A stretch of 64,000 bases of DNA from Quercus robur (taxonomy: Eukaryota > Streptophyta > Magnoliopsida > Fagales > Fagaceae). A program made the translations under genes and the position numbers. Each line of letters begins with the position of its first letter. Within the stretch, counting starts at the first letter, position 1. The notes beneath the pieces are model-generated. The model worked only from the letters and a program-made list of their open reading frames with translations. It was not told the origin of the DNA and did no database searches. Shown piece after piece: positions 1 through 13,142 of this stretch. The DNA lies in NCBI RefSeq assembly GCF_932294415.1, contig NC_065542.1, forward strand, positions 40,637,942-40,701,941, read 5' to 3'.

Positions 1-1529
1 CTCAGCTGGAGAAGTGCAGTAGAGGTAGGACTTGAAGGTGATTAGGTAAAAATAGCGCCTGCAGAATGGACAAATGAGAATTGGTCATATTAACATTATA
101 GCAAATATTCAGTTTTTTGAACTTCACATACATCCTTAATTAATAAGCCTAGACTTCTGTTTCTGTTTCAGTTTTTTGAAGGGGGGAAGGGGTGGGACCA
201 TTGACTTGCACCAAAAGCTGCTCAATTCTACATAACATGACCCAGAAAGAATGGAAAATTAGAAAATCCCCCCACTTGAAATGCAGACCATTTGCTACTG
301 TCAATAGAAAGTGAGCATAACCAGAAATTAGATATTGTTCCGAGTGCTTTTAGGTTGAAGACCATGTGTAGTGCCAACCACAAGTTGTGGGGAGAATCAT
401 CTTTAGCTATAACCTTTCCAATACTTATTAAGCCAACCAAAATACAAACCTCCAATTCTCAGCAAAAATATTTGCCTGCTTTTTCTAAAAACATAGTAGT
501 AAAAGCTCACTCTTGGAAAACGACTCATCAGGTACCACCATGCACAACCATGTCGGCCAGTAGTCCTCCCTTAAATTAAACATCTACACTCATCTAATGT
601 TAATTAATGGGGTCTATGACCTATCACAATGAGACCCACTTACCAAAGGCGGTCATTGAAAGAGGAACAGACCCATCCGAAAAAGAATAGTTCAAGCCAG
701 CCATTAAACTAAATTGCTGAGATACATGAACTAACCTTAAAGCCTTTATAGCCATATCCATGAAGTACGCTCGGTGCTCATCATCATCATTGGGCAACTT
801 CTCAAGTTCCTTACTGTAATCAAGAATATCATCTCGCAAATGCCCTGTGCCTTTACACCTTTAAAATGAAGGAACCAACTCAGCACCCCCAGTAAAAAAT
901 AGCTAATTAATAAAAGGAAAAATTATTTTCCAAGACTAACTCTCAAAAAAGTATGATAAAATTGAAAAAATAACAATTCCAACTGATGCATGATGCTCAA
1001 AACAAAGCAAAAAACAATTAAAATCATTGTCTACCAAAAATACCAACCCCAACAAACCATAATAAAATAAAAAAGAGAGGGGGGGAACTTACAACTATTA
1101 CATGGTCAACTTGTCACCATTACCCTTTTTCTCTTAGATAGAAAGGTAGCACTATAAGCAGATTATAATCTTTTGAGTTCTCCAAAAATGATATACCTTT
1201 CAATCACAATGTCAACATCTGATTTGCTTTGGGGACCATACATGAGTACTCTTGTGAGGCTTAGTATATCGCGGTAATCACCCATCCTGTGTGCTTCTTC
1301 TTCAGATGCCCTTGAAGGCAAGTTTGCTTCACTTCTAGAGTGCATGTTTGTATCAACCATTAGCTCTGGAATATATGATGTAAAGGTTGCCTCTGCACCA
1401 AGTTTAACACAAATGATTGCCATAGCATATGAGACTCCTCCAAACCCTGTGTGTGATACGAAAAGGTAACACCCTGCAGCACTACAGAAAAAGTTATTGT
1501 TAATTTTATTCTAATGGTTAATTTGAGAA

Positions 1530-1573
1530 GGGTGTTGGGGGGGGTGGGGGTGGGGGGTGTGGGGTGTTGGGGG
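1530..1573 (+). repeat. G-rich tract in intron of paladin copy A
   Basis: Runs of five to eight G separated by T or TG occur in the intron between exons 16 and 17 (C-rich on the transcribed strand). The matching place in copy B (about 19819-19842) is a shorter, differently ordered G/C tract, so the site is length-unstable. Confidence 0.7.
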
Positions 1574-2871
1574 ATTATGCAGCTAAGCGAGCTATGGCAG
1601 ATATGCCAAACCAATGATCCAGTCATCTCAGTTGATGTAGCAGCCTCTGTATGGGCAATGGCATAAAAGAGTTGAAAAAAGAAAACTGGACAATCTCTAT
1701 TAATCTAGACCATCCAAAATGGAGAGATCGACAATTGACCATATACCAGGAAAGTTAACAATCTTGGGTATCCCAATAATTGTTACCATTATTTTCTTTC
1801 TAATTATCAGGTGATCTAACCTATGAGGATGGAGAGTTGGAAGATAAAAAGTGTTGGATTGGATTTTGCGGTACATGGATAAATTTGTAAATTGATGGAA
1901 TCTTACTCATAAGATCATCCAATAATTGTATATTTGAATAGAAAGCAGCCTGTGAATAATTTACAACCAAAGGTTGGTTGGAATGCATGTGTAATATTTA
2001 GCCATTGATTAAACTATGATTCAGAAAGCTGCAGAAAATTGGATAAATTTGTAAAGAAGTAACGGAATCTTCAATTAATAAGATCAGCCAATAATTGTAT
2101 TGTTAAACAGAAAGCAGCCTGAGACAATTTACAACCAGAGGTCAGTAGGAACATGTCTAATTTTAGCCATTGATTAAACTATGATGCAGCAAGCTGCAAC
2201 ATAATTTGTTACTACTATACTAAATTACCGATCATTTAATAGTGATATTTCTGATAGCAGATATGTTAGGTATGGGCACTTACTCATCTTTACAGTATTG
2301 GATTGCATCATCAGAAGCTAAAGCCTCTCTCTCTCTAGTCAATGGTATTCTCCTATATGTAATATTATAACCCTCATCTTTCAGAGCAGCATATACTTCA
2401 GCAGGCGTCTTCACATTATCTGCTAAGATGTTTTCCCAGTATCCTACAACACTGGACTGATTTAGTGTTGGGCTATGTTCTTCACGATGTAAAAGCATCC
2501 GTCCACCAGAATGTCTAACCTCAGATAATATATCTTCTTTTAGTCGTTCCTCCATGTGTTCCACCTGCATAACAAGTATAAAAATGCCAGCGGTAAAACA
2601 TGATATGGCTTTAATGACTTGAGTTTAGAATTTTTATTTTAAAAAATGTGTCATTGTGTACCACTGGGCCTGTGATTCCGACATGCTTGAGTGTATCAAC
2701 AGGTTTATTTAGCTCCCTTAGGGCAAATGGCGTGCCATTAATGTAAACAACTGCTTCTTCTCTCAGATCAGTTAATATTACTTTATGAGCAACAGAGTTT
2801 TCTGCTTTAGGCTTGGCACCTAAATATGCTAACATCTCTTTTGCACCATCAATTGTTGGAGTTGCCATGCT

Positions 2872-2874
2872 TTA
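2872..2874 (-). other. Premature stop (TAA) in exon 15 of paladin copy A
   Basis: Copy A reads V-D-G-F-P-V-stop-S-M-A-T, whereas copy B reads V-D-G-F-P-V-Y-S-M-A-T. TAT has become TAA by a single base. The exon starts in phase 0 at 2892, so the frame is unambiguous. Confidence 0.9.
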
Positions 2875-3400
2875 CACGGGGAATCCATCTACCTGAAACA
2901 AATGGAAGTTTTAGGCTTAGAAACAACTTGGAAACTCATACCATAAAGCTCATCTCTTGATGGCTACATGATAAGCCAGTCATGAAAGAGCCTTTACTTG
3001 CGTACTTTTTCAAATATGTAATCTAGAAAAAATAATGGAATGTTTTTACAAATAGCATAACCTAGTCCAACCAACAAATTGGGCCAAACACAGGCCTTAA
3101 AGCCAATATTTAGACATGGATGCAAAGGACTTTGAGATTAATGCAACAATCAAACATCATGTAGTCGAGAAGGAAACCCAATGAAATCTGACTGTATTTG
3201 ATGTCCCTTTGCTTTATGGCCTTTGTCCCGCTGACCAAGAGCACATATGACATTTACATGTTCATATTCATAATTACATGCATTTCTATGTGAAGTATGA
3301 AGGCAATGTTTCTCTGCTTTGATGACAGGATGACAAAAAAACTTGATAACAAGATGCAATTACATGCAGAGGAGCAATAACTGCACCAAACAAGGGTGAA

Positions 3401-3703
3401 CAATACAAGCTGAAAACAGAAAGTTGGGGGTTTTTTTTTTGAGGGGAGAGTAAAAATAGTACCAAAAGTGGCCTGAGCCTTGCCTTAGATTTTACATACA
3501 GGTTGAAGGGTTAGAGCAAATACCATATAAATCCAATCTTGCAATCATCTTTCTCAATACAAGCTGAAAACAGAAAGTTGGGGTTTTTTTTTGAGGGGAG
3601 AGTAAAAATAGTACCAAAAGTGGCCTGAGCCTTGCCTTAGATTTTACATACAGGATGAAGGGTTAGAGCAAATACCATATAAATCCAATCTTGCAATCAT
3701 CCA
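3401..3703. repeat. Two-unit tandem repeat (about 154 bp) in intron
   Basis: Two near-identical units start at 3401 and 3555, each opening with CAATACAAGCTGAAAACAG and holding a T-run followed by GAGGGGAGAGTAA. The same pair is present in copy B at 21490-21795, so this small duplication predates the gene duplication. It sits in the intron between exons 14 and 15. Confidence 0.85.
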
Positions 3704-6700
3704 GAAGATCATCAATACCATAAATTAGCACAATTAGATTCTGATGGGATTTCATTAACCCAACATTAAGGAGGTCCTTGGAAAATAAGTTAAATGAAGG
3801 GATTTACAGTCAAATAACATCTCAAACAAGCTTTCAATAACAAATATCTTAGTTAAAATAATTTGCTGGAAAGGCATATCCCATCGATACCAGGTGCCAA
3901 AAAAGAGGTTGCAAATAATATTTTGGATTTAATGTATCAATGTTTTCCACAAAATGAATTACTGAAAAATACAATCAGAAGAGATAATTACTTTTGCATG
4001 GATTACCCAGCCAGGATAAGAATTAGTGTATATCAATATTTCGTTTCATTTTCCCACCAGATATGTTAAATTAATAGCTATATTGATTGCAACAATAAGA
4101 GGTTGAGCCTTGGTGCAATGACAAGTGCCTTTCCCTAAAAGCAAAAAGTCTCAGGTTCTAGTTTGGGAATCAGCCTCCCTCAAAAAATTTGGGTTAAGGC
4201 TACCTACCAATTACCTTATGGCATTACAAATTTAACGATAGTTCTTTGCTTTTGGAGTATTTATATACCTTGTAAACATGTGGTGCAGCATGAATTTGTA
4301 TATGGCTGGAAGTTCTTTGACCAGGAAAGAAGTACATTTTCAATATAGAGCCTTTCCCCAAAACAGAACCATTACGGTTGTTGACAATGGCATCCATCAC
4401 TGCATCACCATGTTGGGACTCATGTGGTGCTCTCAACTCCTCCTGTGTTCCAAAGCCCAAAATAGGGGATGCGATCATCTCCAAGTCATTAAATAAAAAA
4501 TATACATAAATAATAATAAATTACAATGCTAATTCAAAAAATCATGTTTCTGCCCTTGACCATAAACAAAAAATAAATCAGTCTCGATGTATAGAAGAGG
4601 ATTTACTGGAACAGCAAAAAATCGGCCAGGCCTTAATCTTATGCTCCATTTCATTGCTTGGACCTCTGGTCTCTGATGCAACCAATTCTTAAATGTCATC
4701 CTGGATTCTCCTTGCCCACAAAACCCATCAAATGCTTCACTTCCAAGATATGCTGCAAAGGCAATTAAACGGAAGTATCGCTCCAAGTACTCAGCACCAC
4801 GGTTCAATGCAACCCTCCTCACCCTTGGCTCAACATGTTGTTGATTGAATACCTTTCTATATTGCAGAACTGCTTGTCGTATGTTTTGCAGAGCAGAACA
4901 TCTATCAATAATAGCATCTAAGGCTTCCCGACATTCCACCCCATTATCAAATAATCTTGTTATTGTCCACAACAACAGGATGTCATTTATACCAAAAACC
5001 CGACCTTTCTCTTTTTCAGATCTTATTTTTGTGATACCGGTGGTTGAGGCAGCAACACTACCTCCAGTTTCGTCACCACTTGAGGTACCACCATTCACCT
5101 CTTCATGGGTCTTATCATCAACCAGGATTTTTATAGGTCTTCCATAATCAATTCTAAGTTTCAGAAGGCAAGCAATCACAGTACCAGTGGTCGTCCTTCC
5201 TCTACCCATCTGTGAATATAAGAAAAGCAATCAAGGAATGAAGTGAAAAGAAAAAGAAGGGGGTGGAGGAATACATGCACAAACACACAAGTATATGAAC
5301 ATCTCTATGCACATTTAAAGCAGCCAGAGAATAAAAATTTGACCTGGCAATTGAAAACAAAAGCAGTATCCTTCAAAGCAGAAGCAATATTCACTGCCAA
5401 TGTGTCAAAGTCAGAACTTTTGGGAGCTTTACCATCCGTAATTGGCACACGTGCATACTTAATGGGAAAACCATTAGCCTCTAAGCTTTTGAAAACCTCA
5501 AGTGGGGTCTGAATGGAATCAGAACTCACGTGTTCCCAAGCATCAAATATTTGCCCATCATCTGTTTCATGAATAACCATTATAGCATTCCCATAGTGTT
5601 CAGCTTCTCGCAGGATATCTTCTTTTAATCGAGATTCCATTCTCTCAACCCTCTCACGATCAATACCCTGAAAGCAGCAACAATTGTAACTTCACCAACA
5701 ATGGCAGGTTAAAGTTGGGAGTTCAAATGTTCATAAAGTCCACATACAAAAGAAAAAAAAAGGACTGCTTCAAACAAGTAGTGTTCCAATGGTGTCTAGA
5801 GTTCAATCCATTGCTATGGATCCCACATTCTATGGCTACATTGGATTTCATGAATCAATTAGATTTTCAGGGACTTCCCCTCCACAAGGCAGGGATCTGG
5901 CTCCCAGACAACCAACCTGAATTTACAGGTCAGGTTCAATCACGTATTTTTTTTTGGTAATTCCTAAACACACCTGTTATATCATATAAGGTTCTTGTTC
6001 TTGTGTTGAGTCTGTTGGAGCAAGGTAAGAGTTAGAGAAGTTATGTTTGTGTGATATTCTCCATTACTATAAAAATTCTCACAATCTTTTCCAGTGAATG
6101 TAGGTGAAAGGCCAAACTGTATCTCTATCTGCTTATTGTTTCCTAATTGATTTGTTTAAGACATTCTATTGGCCATTCAAACCACAGATCCTAGGCCTTG
6201 GGTCAACAAGAAACCATGTCAACATTGAGAGATGGTATTTGGTTGTGGGACCCATGTGCGCGTTGTTACAAGTGTAACAGTGACAAAATAAACATCCCAA
6301 TGTCGGACACCAATATTTTTTGTAACCTAATACTCAATCGTCATACATACTTCAGTGGCAAAGTTCCAAGTGCGCGTTGTTGCAAGTTCTTTTGCTTTAT
6401 TTTTGGATACTCAAGTGGCAAAGTTCCAAGACTCATTGCATGCAAAGTAACAATTTATGATGTGGATTTTCTACAATTTTGAACAGCAAAGAGAAATGGT
6501 CTATTATAAGAACACTAGGGCAGGCATCAATGGGCACTACATTAGGACACAGATGCAATAACATATTGTCCTCTTAACAGCAATGTAACTCAGTATTATA
6601 CTCTTCAACTACTCAAGTCAGCATTCCAAGACAAGAGCACTACATGTTCAAAATAAACACTGCATTTTGAAAATATGGACATGGTTTGGCATTTAGACAT

Positions 6701-8741
6701 TACTTTATGTATTAGGTCCAATACCAATGCTAATGTCACCATAATAAGTTCTGGTGTCTAATAACATTGTCAACACCAATCTAGATAATGCCCTCCATAC
6801 TTCACTCTAATAAAGTTAATATAGATGTAAAATGAAAATATAGATTTTACTGAGTACTCCAGCATGTTTTTGTATGGTCTTTCAACTTCACGGAGAACAA
6901 ATGGTTTTCCATTGATGTAAATAACAGGTTCTTCTCTCATATTGTGCCAAAAAACAGGACAACCACGTTTAGAACTGCCAATCCTCTGAATGACAGAGAG
7001 AATTCCATCAATGGTTGGATTTGCCACCCCATAAACTGGAAACCCAGGAACTTCTCTAAAATTAGGCGCACCTTCCACTCTCTCCGGTAAACTTGTGTTT
7101 TGACAACCAGGACAATGGCCACTTTTTAGAACAGTTTGACTTCCATGAACCTCACCCTTTCTAAGGGCAGCAACTACAACCATCTCAGAAGGGCGGCCAT
7201 CAGCAGATTCGGCAATCTTCATCAGAGATGGCTTTAAAGTTGCATATCCAAGTGCACCCATTGGATCTCTCCTGAGCAATCTGCAACAAGGCACCATTGT
7301 AGGGAAGAAAGAACCGAGCCATAATGCATGAACCAAATAAACAATGCATAAGAATCCATCTAAAAAAAATGAATTGGACAAAAGCAATGCATCACAATTA
7401 GAAATCCACTCAATAACTAGGTAGATGGTCCATACAAGTGGTAGAAACAGTTAGTTTATGAACCGGTTATTCCACAATGAACTCTAACCATGTGGTGATG
7501 GATGAATATTGATCTGTAAACACTATACCATTAGCACGTTTACTTTCCTAGGCTGCTCTCTCTGGAAACTTAAATAATAAATACTTACAACTTTTACCTG
7601 CGAATAATACTATACAATTCTGGCCTTGCTCTCATCCACTCAGCAAAACTGCTATGACCAAATGAACATGAACGGATAGCTGCTCCCTCAGAATGAATAA
7701 ATACAGCAAAGCATATAAGAAAGTAGTATCTTTCCAAGTACTCCACAAAAAATGAAAGTGATGCCTCCCTTTTCATCTCATCCGGTTGACGCAGAATACT
7801 ACTACGATAAGTGGCAATTGCTTCACGTAAGTTCTACAATTCAAATCAAAGAAACAGTTAATATGACATGAAAATAAACCTTACAGCTACAAGCCAAGAA
7901 AATGCATGTCAAGGGAGCAAATGAAACACATAAGGAAGGAATAAGTTTATTCAGACAAACTTTATGAAATTTGAACAAATAGAAACCATACCAAAATGGA
8001 GCAAGATTAGAGACCAAACCTGCATGGTGGCACACTTGTCAATGACTTTATCCACTTGTCTTTTTCCTTCAACACCAGCCTAAAGCCATGTCAATATTAG
8101 TAAAAACAAAAACTTAAAATGGAATTCTAAATGTTGATCTAAGAGCAACAAGAGCTAATATCAAATACCTCTAATACCCGAATCAAGCTTCTTATGACTG
8201 CATATTCTCCTCTACGAATTGCCTCTTCTGAATTTGGCAAATGGTCAGCAACATTAGCACCAGAGTCAGAAACTCTCCCAATGGAATTGATTCTTGGAAT
8301 ACCTGTTCCATGTGAAAATACCTTACAACATTAAAAGATTTCGTCACTAAAAGAGGTATGCATTGCTCAAAGAGTAGAGTATGAAATGTAACAGGACTAC
8401 CAGAATTTCCAATATGGTTGAGATAAATCAATGTTGCAATCACCATCCCAGTTGTAGTTCGTCCACGTCCCATTTGACAGTTGAAAATTATCTCTGTATT
8501 TAAGTTTGCTTGAGAAATTTTATGCACCTGAAAACACAATGGATATCAAATCTATCCAATCCAAAACATAATTCTCAAATATTACTTTTTGATAAGTAAA
8601 TCAAATAAGTAAAAAGAATAATAGAGGGCATGGAATTTTAACACGTGATAATTCAACAAATTAACTCTTTATGAGGAAAAAAAGATGGGTTTGTGAAATT
8701 CTCTCCCTCTATTTTTTCTTTTTTTTTTTCCTTTTTTTTTT

Positions 8742-8783
8742 GGGGTGGAGGGGTGGGGGGGGGGGGGGGTGGGGGTGTGGAGG
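8742..8783 (+). repeat. Poly-G tract in intron of paladin copy A
   Basis: A pyrimidine tract is followed by TGGGGTGGAGGGGTG, then a long run of G, then TGGGGGTGTGG. The equivalent tract in copy B (26952-26980) has a different length and interruptions. It lies in the intron between exons 6 and 7. Confidence 0.75.
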
Positions 8784-9861
8784 TTGGGAAGGATAAAACC
8801 TTAGCTCCTCTTTCTTTCAATATGTATCACAATATTCTATAGTTGTTTTCCCCATCTAATTTATGGCCAAACCTCAAGTGCTCAATGAGGGCTTGATAGC
8901 TTCTGATTTTTCAGGTAAGATGCATTGCATGAAAGCCAACCAGAAAGCATAAGACTGAAAGGCATAGCAGTACTTGCTTTGTACTTTACAATATATCCTT
9001 AGTTATCCATTATATACTTTGTTTTTTATAACATTTCTTTCTTCTTCTTCTTTTCTGCTGAACAAAAGAAGTTAAGAGGCCAGTTGTAGCAATCGTACTT
9101 GGGCAGGACCATAGTAGCCTCTACTCGCTGAGGAAACAATAGCAAGAGAAGCCCACAAAGTGGAGGATCGGTAGAAAATCCCTCAAACAGATTCTCAAGT
9201 ATAGCCTAACCATAGCCCTACCAGGGTCCCGTATCATCAGGTGGTGGACATCTTCAGTGAGCCAAACATCACGTTCTTAAGGGTTCAAACTCAGGATATT
9301 CAACATTGACCCCAACCAAACCACTTGGGAATAAACCTTTTCCCCTGAGTCACTCACCTTGGTGGTTATGTTTTGAATAGGATGATTTCTAGTCATCACT
9401 AAGAAACTGAAAAAATCATGTGCTAGTCATGTAAGTCTGCACATTTTTTTTATTGTAGGTCTTTAAACAATCTAGACTAGAGATTTTTGGGAGGTTAAGA
9501 TCTAATTATACTAGGGTTACATTTGCTTTTCAGCATCATGGTTGAATTAAGAAACATACCCCCAACATCAAAAAGAGTCACCTCCAGATTTTTCACTAAC
9601 ACAAACAAGGTAAAAAAATAAGGAAGCCCACTATTTCATTCACAATGTTAAAACTTTTTCATATCAAATGTAAAATGAAAAATGGATAACTTGTGATCCC
9701 ACGCCAACAGGTACTTCATAAATTTCTTAAAGATCATTATTCAAATTAAAATTTAGAATATGAAAACTCACCAAAATATCAAAATCTGTTTCCTTTGGTG
9801 ATTTTTCATCAGTAATAGGAACACGTTCATAGTCAACAAGGTACCCCTCTACTTGCAATTC

Positions 9862-9864
9862 CTA
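9862..9864 (-). other. Premature stop (TAG) in exon 6 of paladin copy A
   Basis: The exon reads V-Y-stop-E-L-Q here, whereas copy B at the matching place (28072-28074) reads V-Y-E-E-L-Q. A single G-to-T change on the coding strand turns GAG into TAG. The frame is fixed by the flanking phase-0 exon boundaries. Confidence 0.9.
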
Positions 9865-12800
9865 ATACACCTATACAATGGGAATACGCTTTAATAGTTT
9901 TTTGAGAAAACTGGTGGAACAATTCTGCTTACCAAACCTGAGATGAGTTCTTACAGCAATACCTCTAGGGGTGTCTTTACAGAATCACGTGACACTGGTT
10001 CCCACTGGTCTACCATCTGACCATCTGGCAGTTCATCAGTGACAAGGATCTTATTTCCATATCTGCTATGTCAGATGTACATAGAAAATTTGCTATCATA
10101 CAAATCAGGAAGAATCAATGGTAGAAACAACCAAGTATCATATGTAAGGCATCACAGATACTACAGACTGCATCAATAGAATATACCTTGCAGCTTCTAT
10201 CAAGATATCTTCTTTCAATCGAGCTTCCATTTGTTCAACCCTATCCCTGTTGATTCCCTGATTTTAAATAAAAAGTCACAATCAGGTTGCAAACAGACAT
10301 AAATTACAATCAGTATTACCATACTTTGCTGAAAGACCTGCACACACAGACACTTTTGTCTGTAAGAAATGTTCATAACAAGTAACATATTTGAAGAAAC
10401 GGGTTCCATTTTATACAGTCAAGTGATACTCAGGGTTCTCAGAAAAAGATTTCACTTTTACTTGTAACTTGGTTTATATTGGATTTATATGCCCATTCTA
10501 ACCAAAAATTACATGTTCAACTGATTTTTATTTAATAAAAAAATATTATTGAAAAGTGCATAAATGCAGCACTAAGAAACAGGAAGTGTACAAGATACCC
10601 CTAGATAGAGGAAATCAAGAAAAACAAAAAAGCCAACTCCTAATTTAAAGCAAAAAGAAAGTAAAATCTTGGGGAAGAGCCAGCCGATTAAAAGGTGAGC
10701 ACAAAGTGTTTTGTATATGGAAGTTCAACACCATCAAAAGTTTCATTGTTGTTTACCAATCAAAGGAAAAGGTTAGATTTTTCTTCTCTTGTCTAAGCAG
10801 CACATAATGCATAATAGCGGCACACCCAATAAACCTTATACCTACCAAAGCTTCTTATCCAACTAACCAACATTATATTCACCATACAACATCACCCAGA
10901 AAATCTCAAACCAGGGTAAACTAAATCCTAAAACTATTTAACAACAAACAATGAAGTAGAATACTGACCATTTTCTCCCAACAACTTTTACTTAGATAAC
11001 ACAAATAATATACTAACTCTTCCATTTATCTTAAAATGTTTTATTAATAATAAAATAATATCTCTTCATGCTTTCCCAAATTGTCCATAGCAAGAATCTT
11101 TCTCAAAGTAAAGAAAGCTATCTGAGGTAATGCATTAGAACGCCAAATCTCTCCCAAGGAAATGCAATGCTTGATTTCCATGCCAAAGCCCAATAGACCG
11201 ATCAAACATTATATTGCTTATGACTTGATAAAATACAGCATATCCAGCCATCATCTACCTATAAAACTTGCCTAAGTGCAGCATCTCTAAGAAAATTGAT
11301 TCGTGGTTTGCTATTATTGAAATAACAGTGTAAAAATCCAAAGTTGAAATGACAATATGATATCAATAAAATCATTCCTAGTTGGAGTGTTATGTGTGTT
11401 TGACACTATGTACAAAAACTAGTTTTTGAATGATGATAACCTATCTTGCTATCATTTTGAAAAAAGTAAAGCATTTTAAATATTTGGTGCACAAGCCCCA
11501 AGGGATAATAAAACATCACATGCAGGTGCTAATAACTGCAGAATCTAATACCATATTAAAAATTGCTAGGATGCAATCATTCATACACTAAATACAAAGT
11601 GATAGAGACAAGAACTGAAAAGGTTGGTTTAAAAAGATATGCCAATTCATAATAGTAAATTTTTCCACAATAACATACTGTATATTCAAGGTTGGAGAAG
11701 GGCTGCTCCACATCACGCAACACAAAAGGTCGCCCATTGATGTACACCACCTGTTTCAGGAAGAGAAACAGACAAAATTAATTTATGGATTGGAAAACAA
11801 AAGGAAGCCCATATTTTTTTATGAGACTTTGAACATCACGGTGCTTAACTTTTGATTGAACTATTTTTACATAGAATTTCCATGAAAAGGCTATGTGTTT
11901 GAATGATTCCATTTAGACTCTTGGAAAATTAAATAAAATCTATCTCTAGTCTCTGTACATCTGATGCTTAAGTACAGTATTAAAAACATTGTACTTTTTA
12001 AGATCTCATACTAGAAAGTCCTCCCTCCCTGCCACAAGTGAGGGAAAGAAAATACTGACTATGAAATCTGTAATATTTTACTTATATTTTAGATTCTTAA
12101 ATTCATTTTTATATGAGTAATGACTTTCATAAATGAAAAATAGTCTTTATCCCACCTTTAAACTTTGATGCCTTTTGAGATTATCCAAAATTTTAGGTAA
12201 TATTTTGCACCTTACAGATGATTGTGGTTAATTGCATTAGACCAAAGGCCAAACATGAGCTATAAAAATATCAATACAACCAAAATAAATAGAGTTTCAT
12301 TGGAAGCAAAATACCGGCTCCTCACGAAGGCTAATCCAAAGAACATGAGCTCGTAGGCTATCCATTTGAACCCCAATATGCTTAAGAACATTTCGAATTC
12401 CATCAATGGTTGGGATTGCGACACCGTGAACACGTAATGAGTCAGCCTATAGCAGCAGCCACAAATTAAAAGGGAAGAAAAAAAAAAAATACATGTGAAC
12501 TAGGGTAACAATGTCTAAAGGCATCTACACTAGACTATAGACAAAAGCACTCCACAAAATGTACACAGATCACAACTTGTAAATAGTATGTACTCTTATA
12601 CAATGCAATTAGTTTTACAAACCATCTCAACATATGAGGAGTTAGTTTTATTGTTATGTTATGGCTGTTTAACATTTGCTAATTGCTATGCATGTTTAGG
12701 GGATCTCCAGAATACAGAAATTAACCAACCCCAAAAAACAAAAACAAAAACTGAAACTGAAAAGAGGGGAAAAACCTGACGGTAATTGGGAGCCCCATCG

Positions 12801-13142
12801 ATGTAAAGAGACAAGCGTTTATTCTGGCAACCAGGAAAATGGTTGCTCTTCAGAATAGTCTTTTTGCCAAGCACTGATCCTCCTCTTTGCTTCATAACTT
12901 GCTCTGGCTCCTTTTGCACCGACATTCTACTTCTACTTCTACTTCTCAACTCTTTTATCACACAATTTTACAAACAAACCTATAATTTTGGGGGCACAAA
13001 TTAGGGGGAATGATTTTTTTTTGAAAAATAGACACAAACGCGGATATAATTTTTTTTTTTATCTACTTAAAACTAAAAATGATTCATTCAACTACATCTA
13101 TATAATATATATCCAAGAAGAGTTGGATATCTGTATACCTAT

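Larger units (their letters stand above)
1..12925 (-). pseudogene. Paladin-like phosphatase, copy A, with two nonsense codons (3' end cut by window)
   Basis: This is the duplicate of the intact gene at 18211-31151. Exons read 12925-12776, 12446-12315, 11750-11679, 10257-10187, 10062-9963, 9870-9772, 8527-8401, 8302-8169, 8079-8020, 7833-7598, 7280-6851, 5667-5344, 5209-4607, 4442-4269, 2892-2662, 2564-2284, 1481-1197, 858-736 and 58-1 (the last exon runs off the window). All splice sites and phases match copy B. Two breaks disrupt it. In exon 6 a GAG codon has become TAG (9862-9864), ending the protein after 177 of 1255 residues. In exon 15 a TAT codon has become TAA (2872-2874). Exon 16 also lacks one Val codon. 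The start ATG is the family-conserved one (MSVQKEPEQ...). A second in-frame ATG lies 36 bases upstream at 12961. The gene begins only 217 bases past the kinesin stop. I infer a recent pseudogene; read-through or a truncated product cannot be excluded. Confidence 0.85.
1..13117. repeat. Segmental duplication, copy A (part in window)
   Basis: This stretch is nearly identical to 18286-31353, in the same orientation with an initial offset of 18285 bases. The match ends on the right at 13117, just after the shared string TATATATCCAAG. Beyond that the two copies are unrelated: copy A continues into the kinesin gene, copy B into unrelated AT-rich DNA. The left end of copy A lies outside the window. 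Exons differ at only a few bases; for example the 603-bp exon shows one difference by eye. Introns differ by scattered substitutions and indels, so the duplication is recent. Confidence 0.95.

Noticed and set aside
292..579. 95-residue plus-strand open frame, conserved at 18577-18864
   Set aside because: It lies in the last intron of the paladin gene, antisense. Conservation between copies only reflects the recent duplication.
5243..5512. 89-residue plus-strand open frame, also at 23335-23604
   Set aside because: It mostly mirrors paladin exon 12 on the other strand and has no protein-like features of its own.
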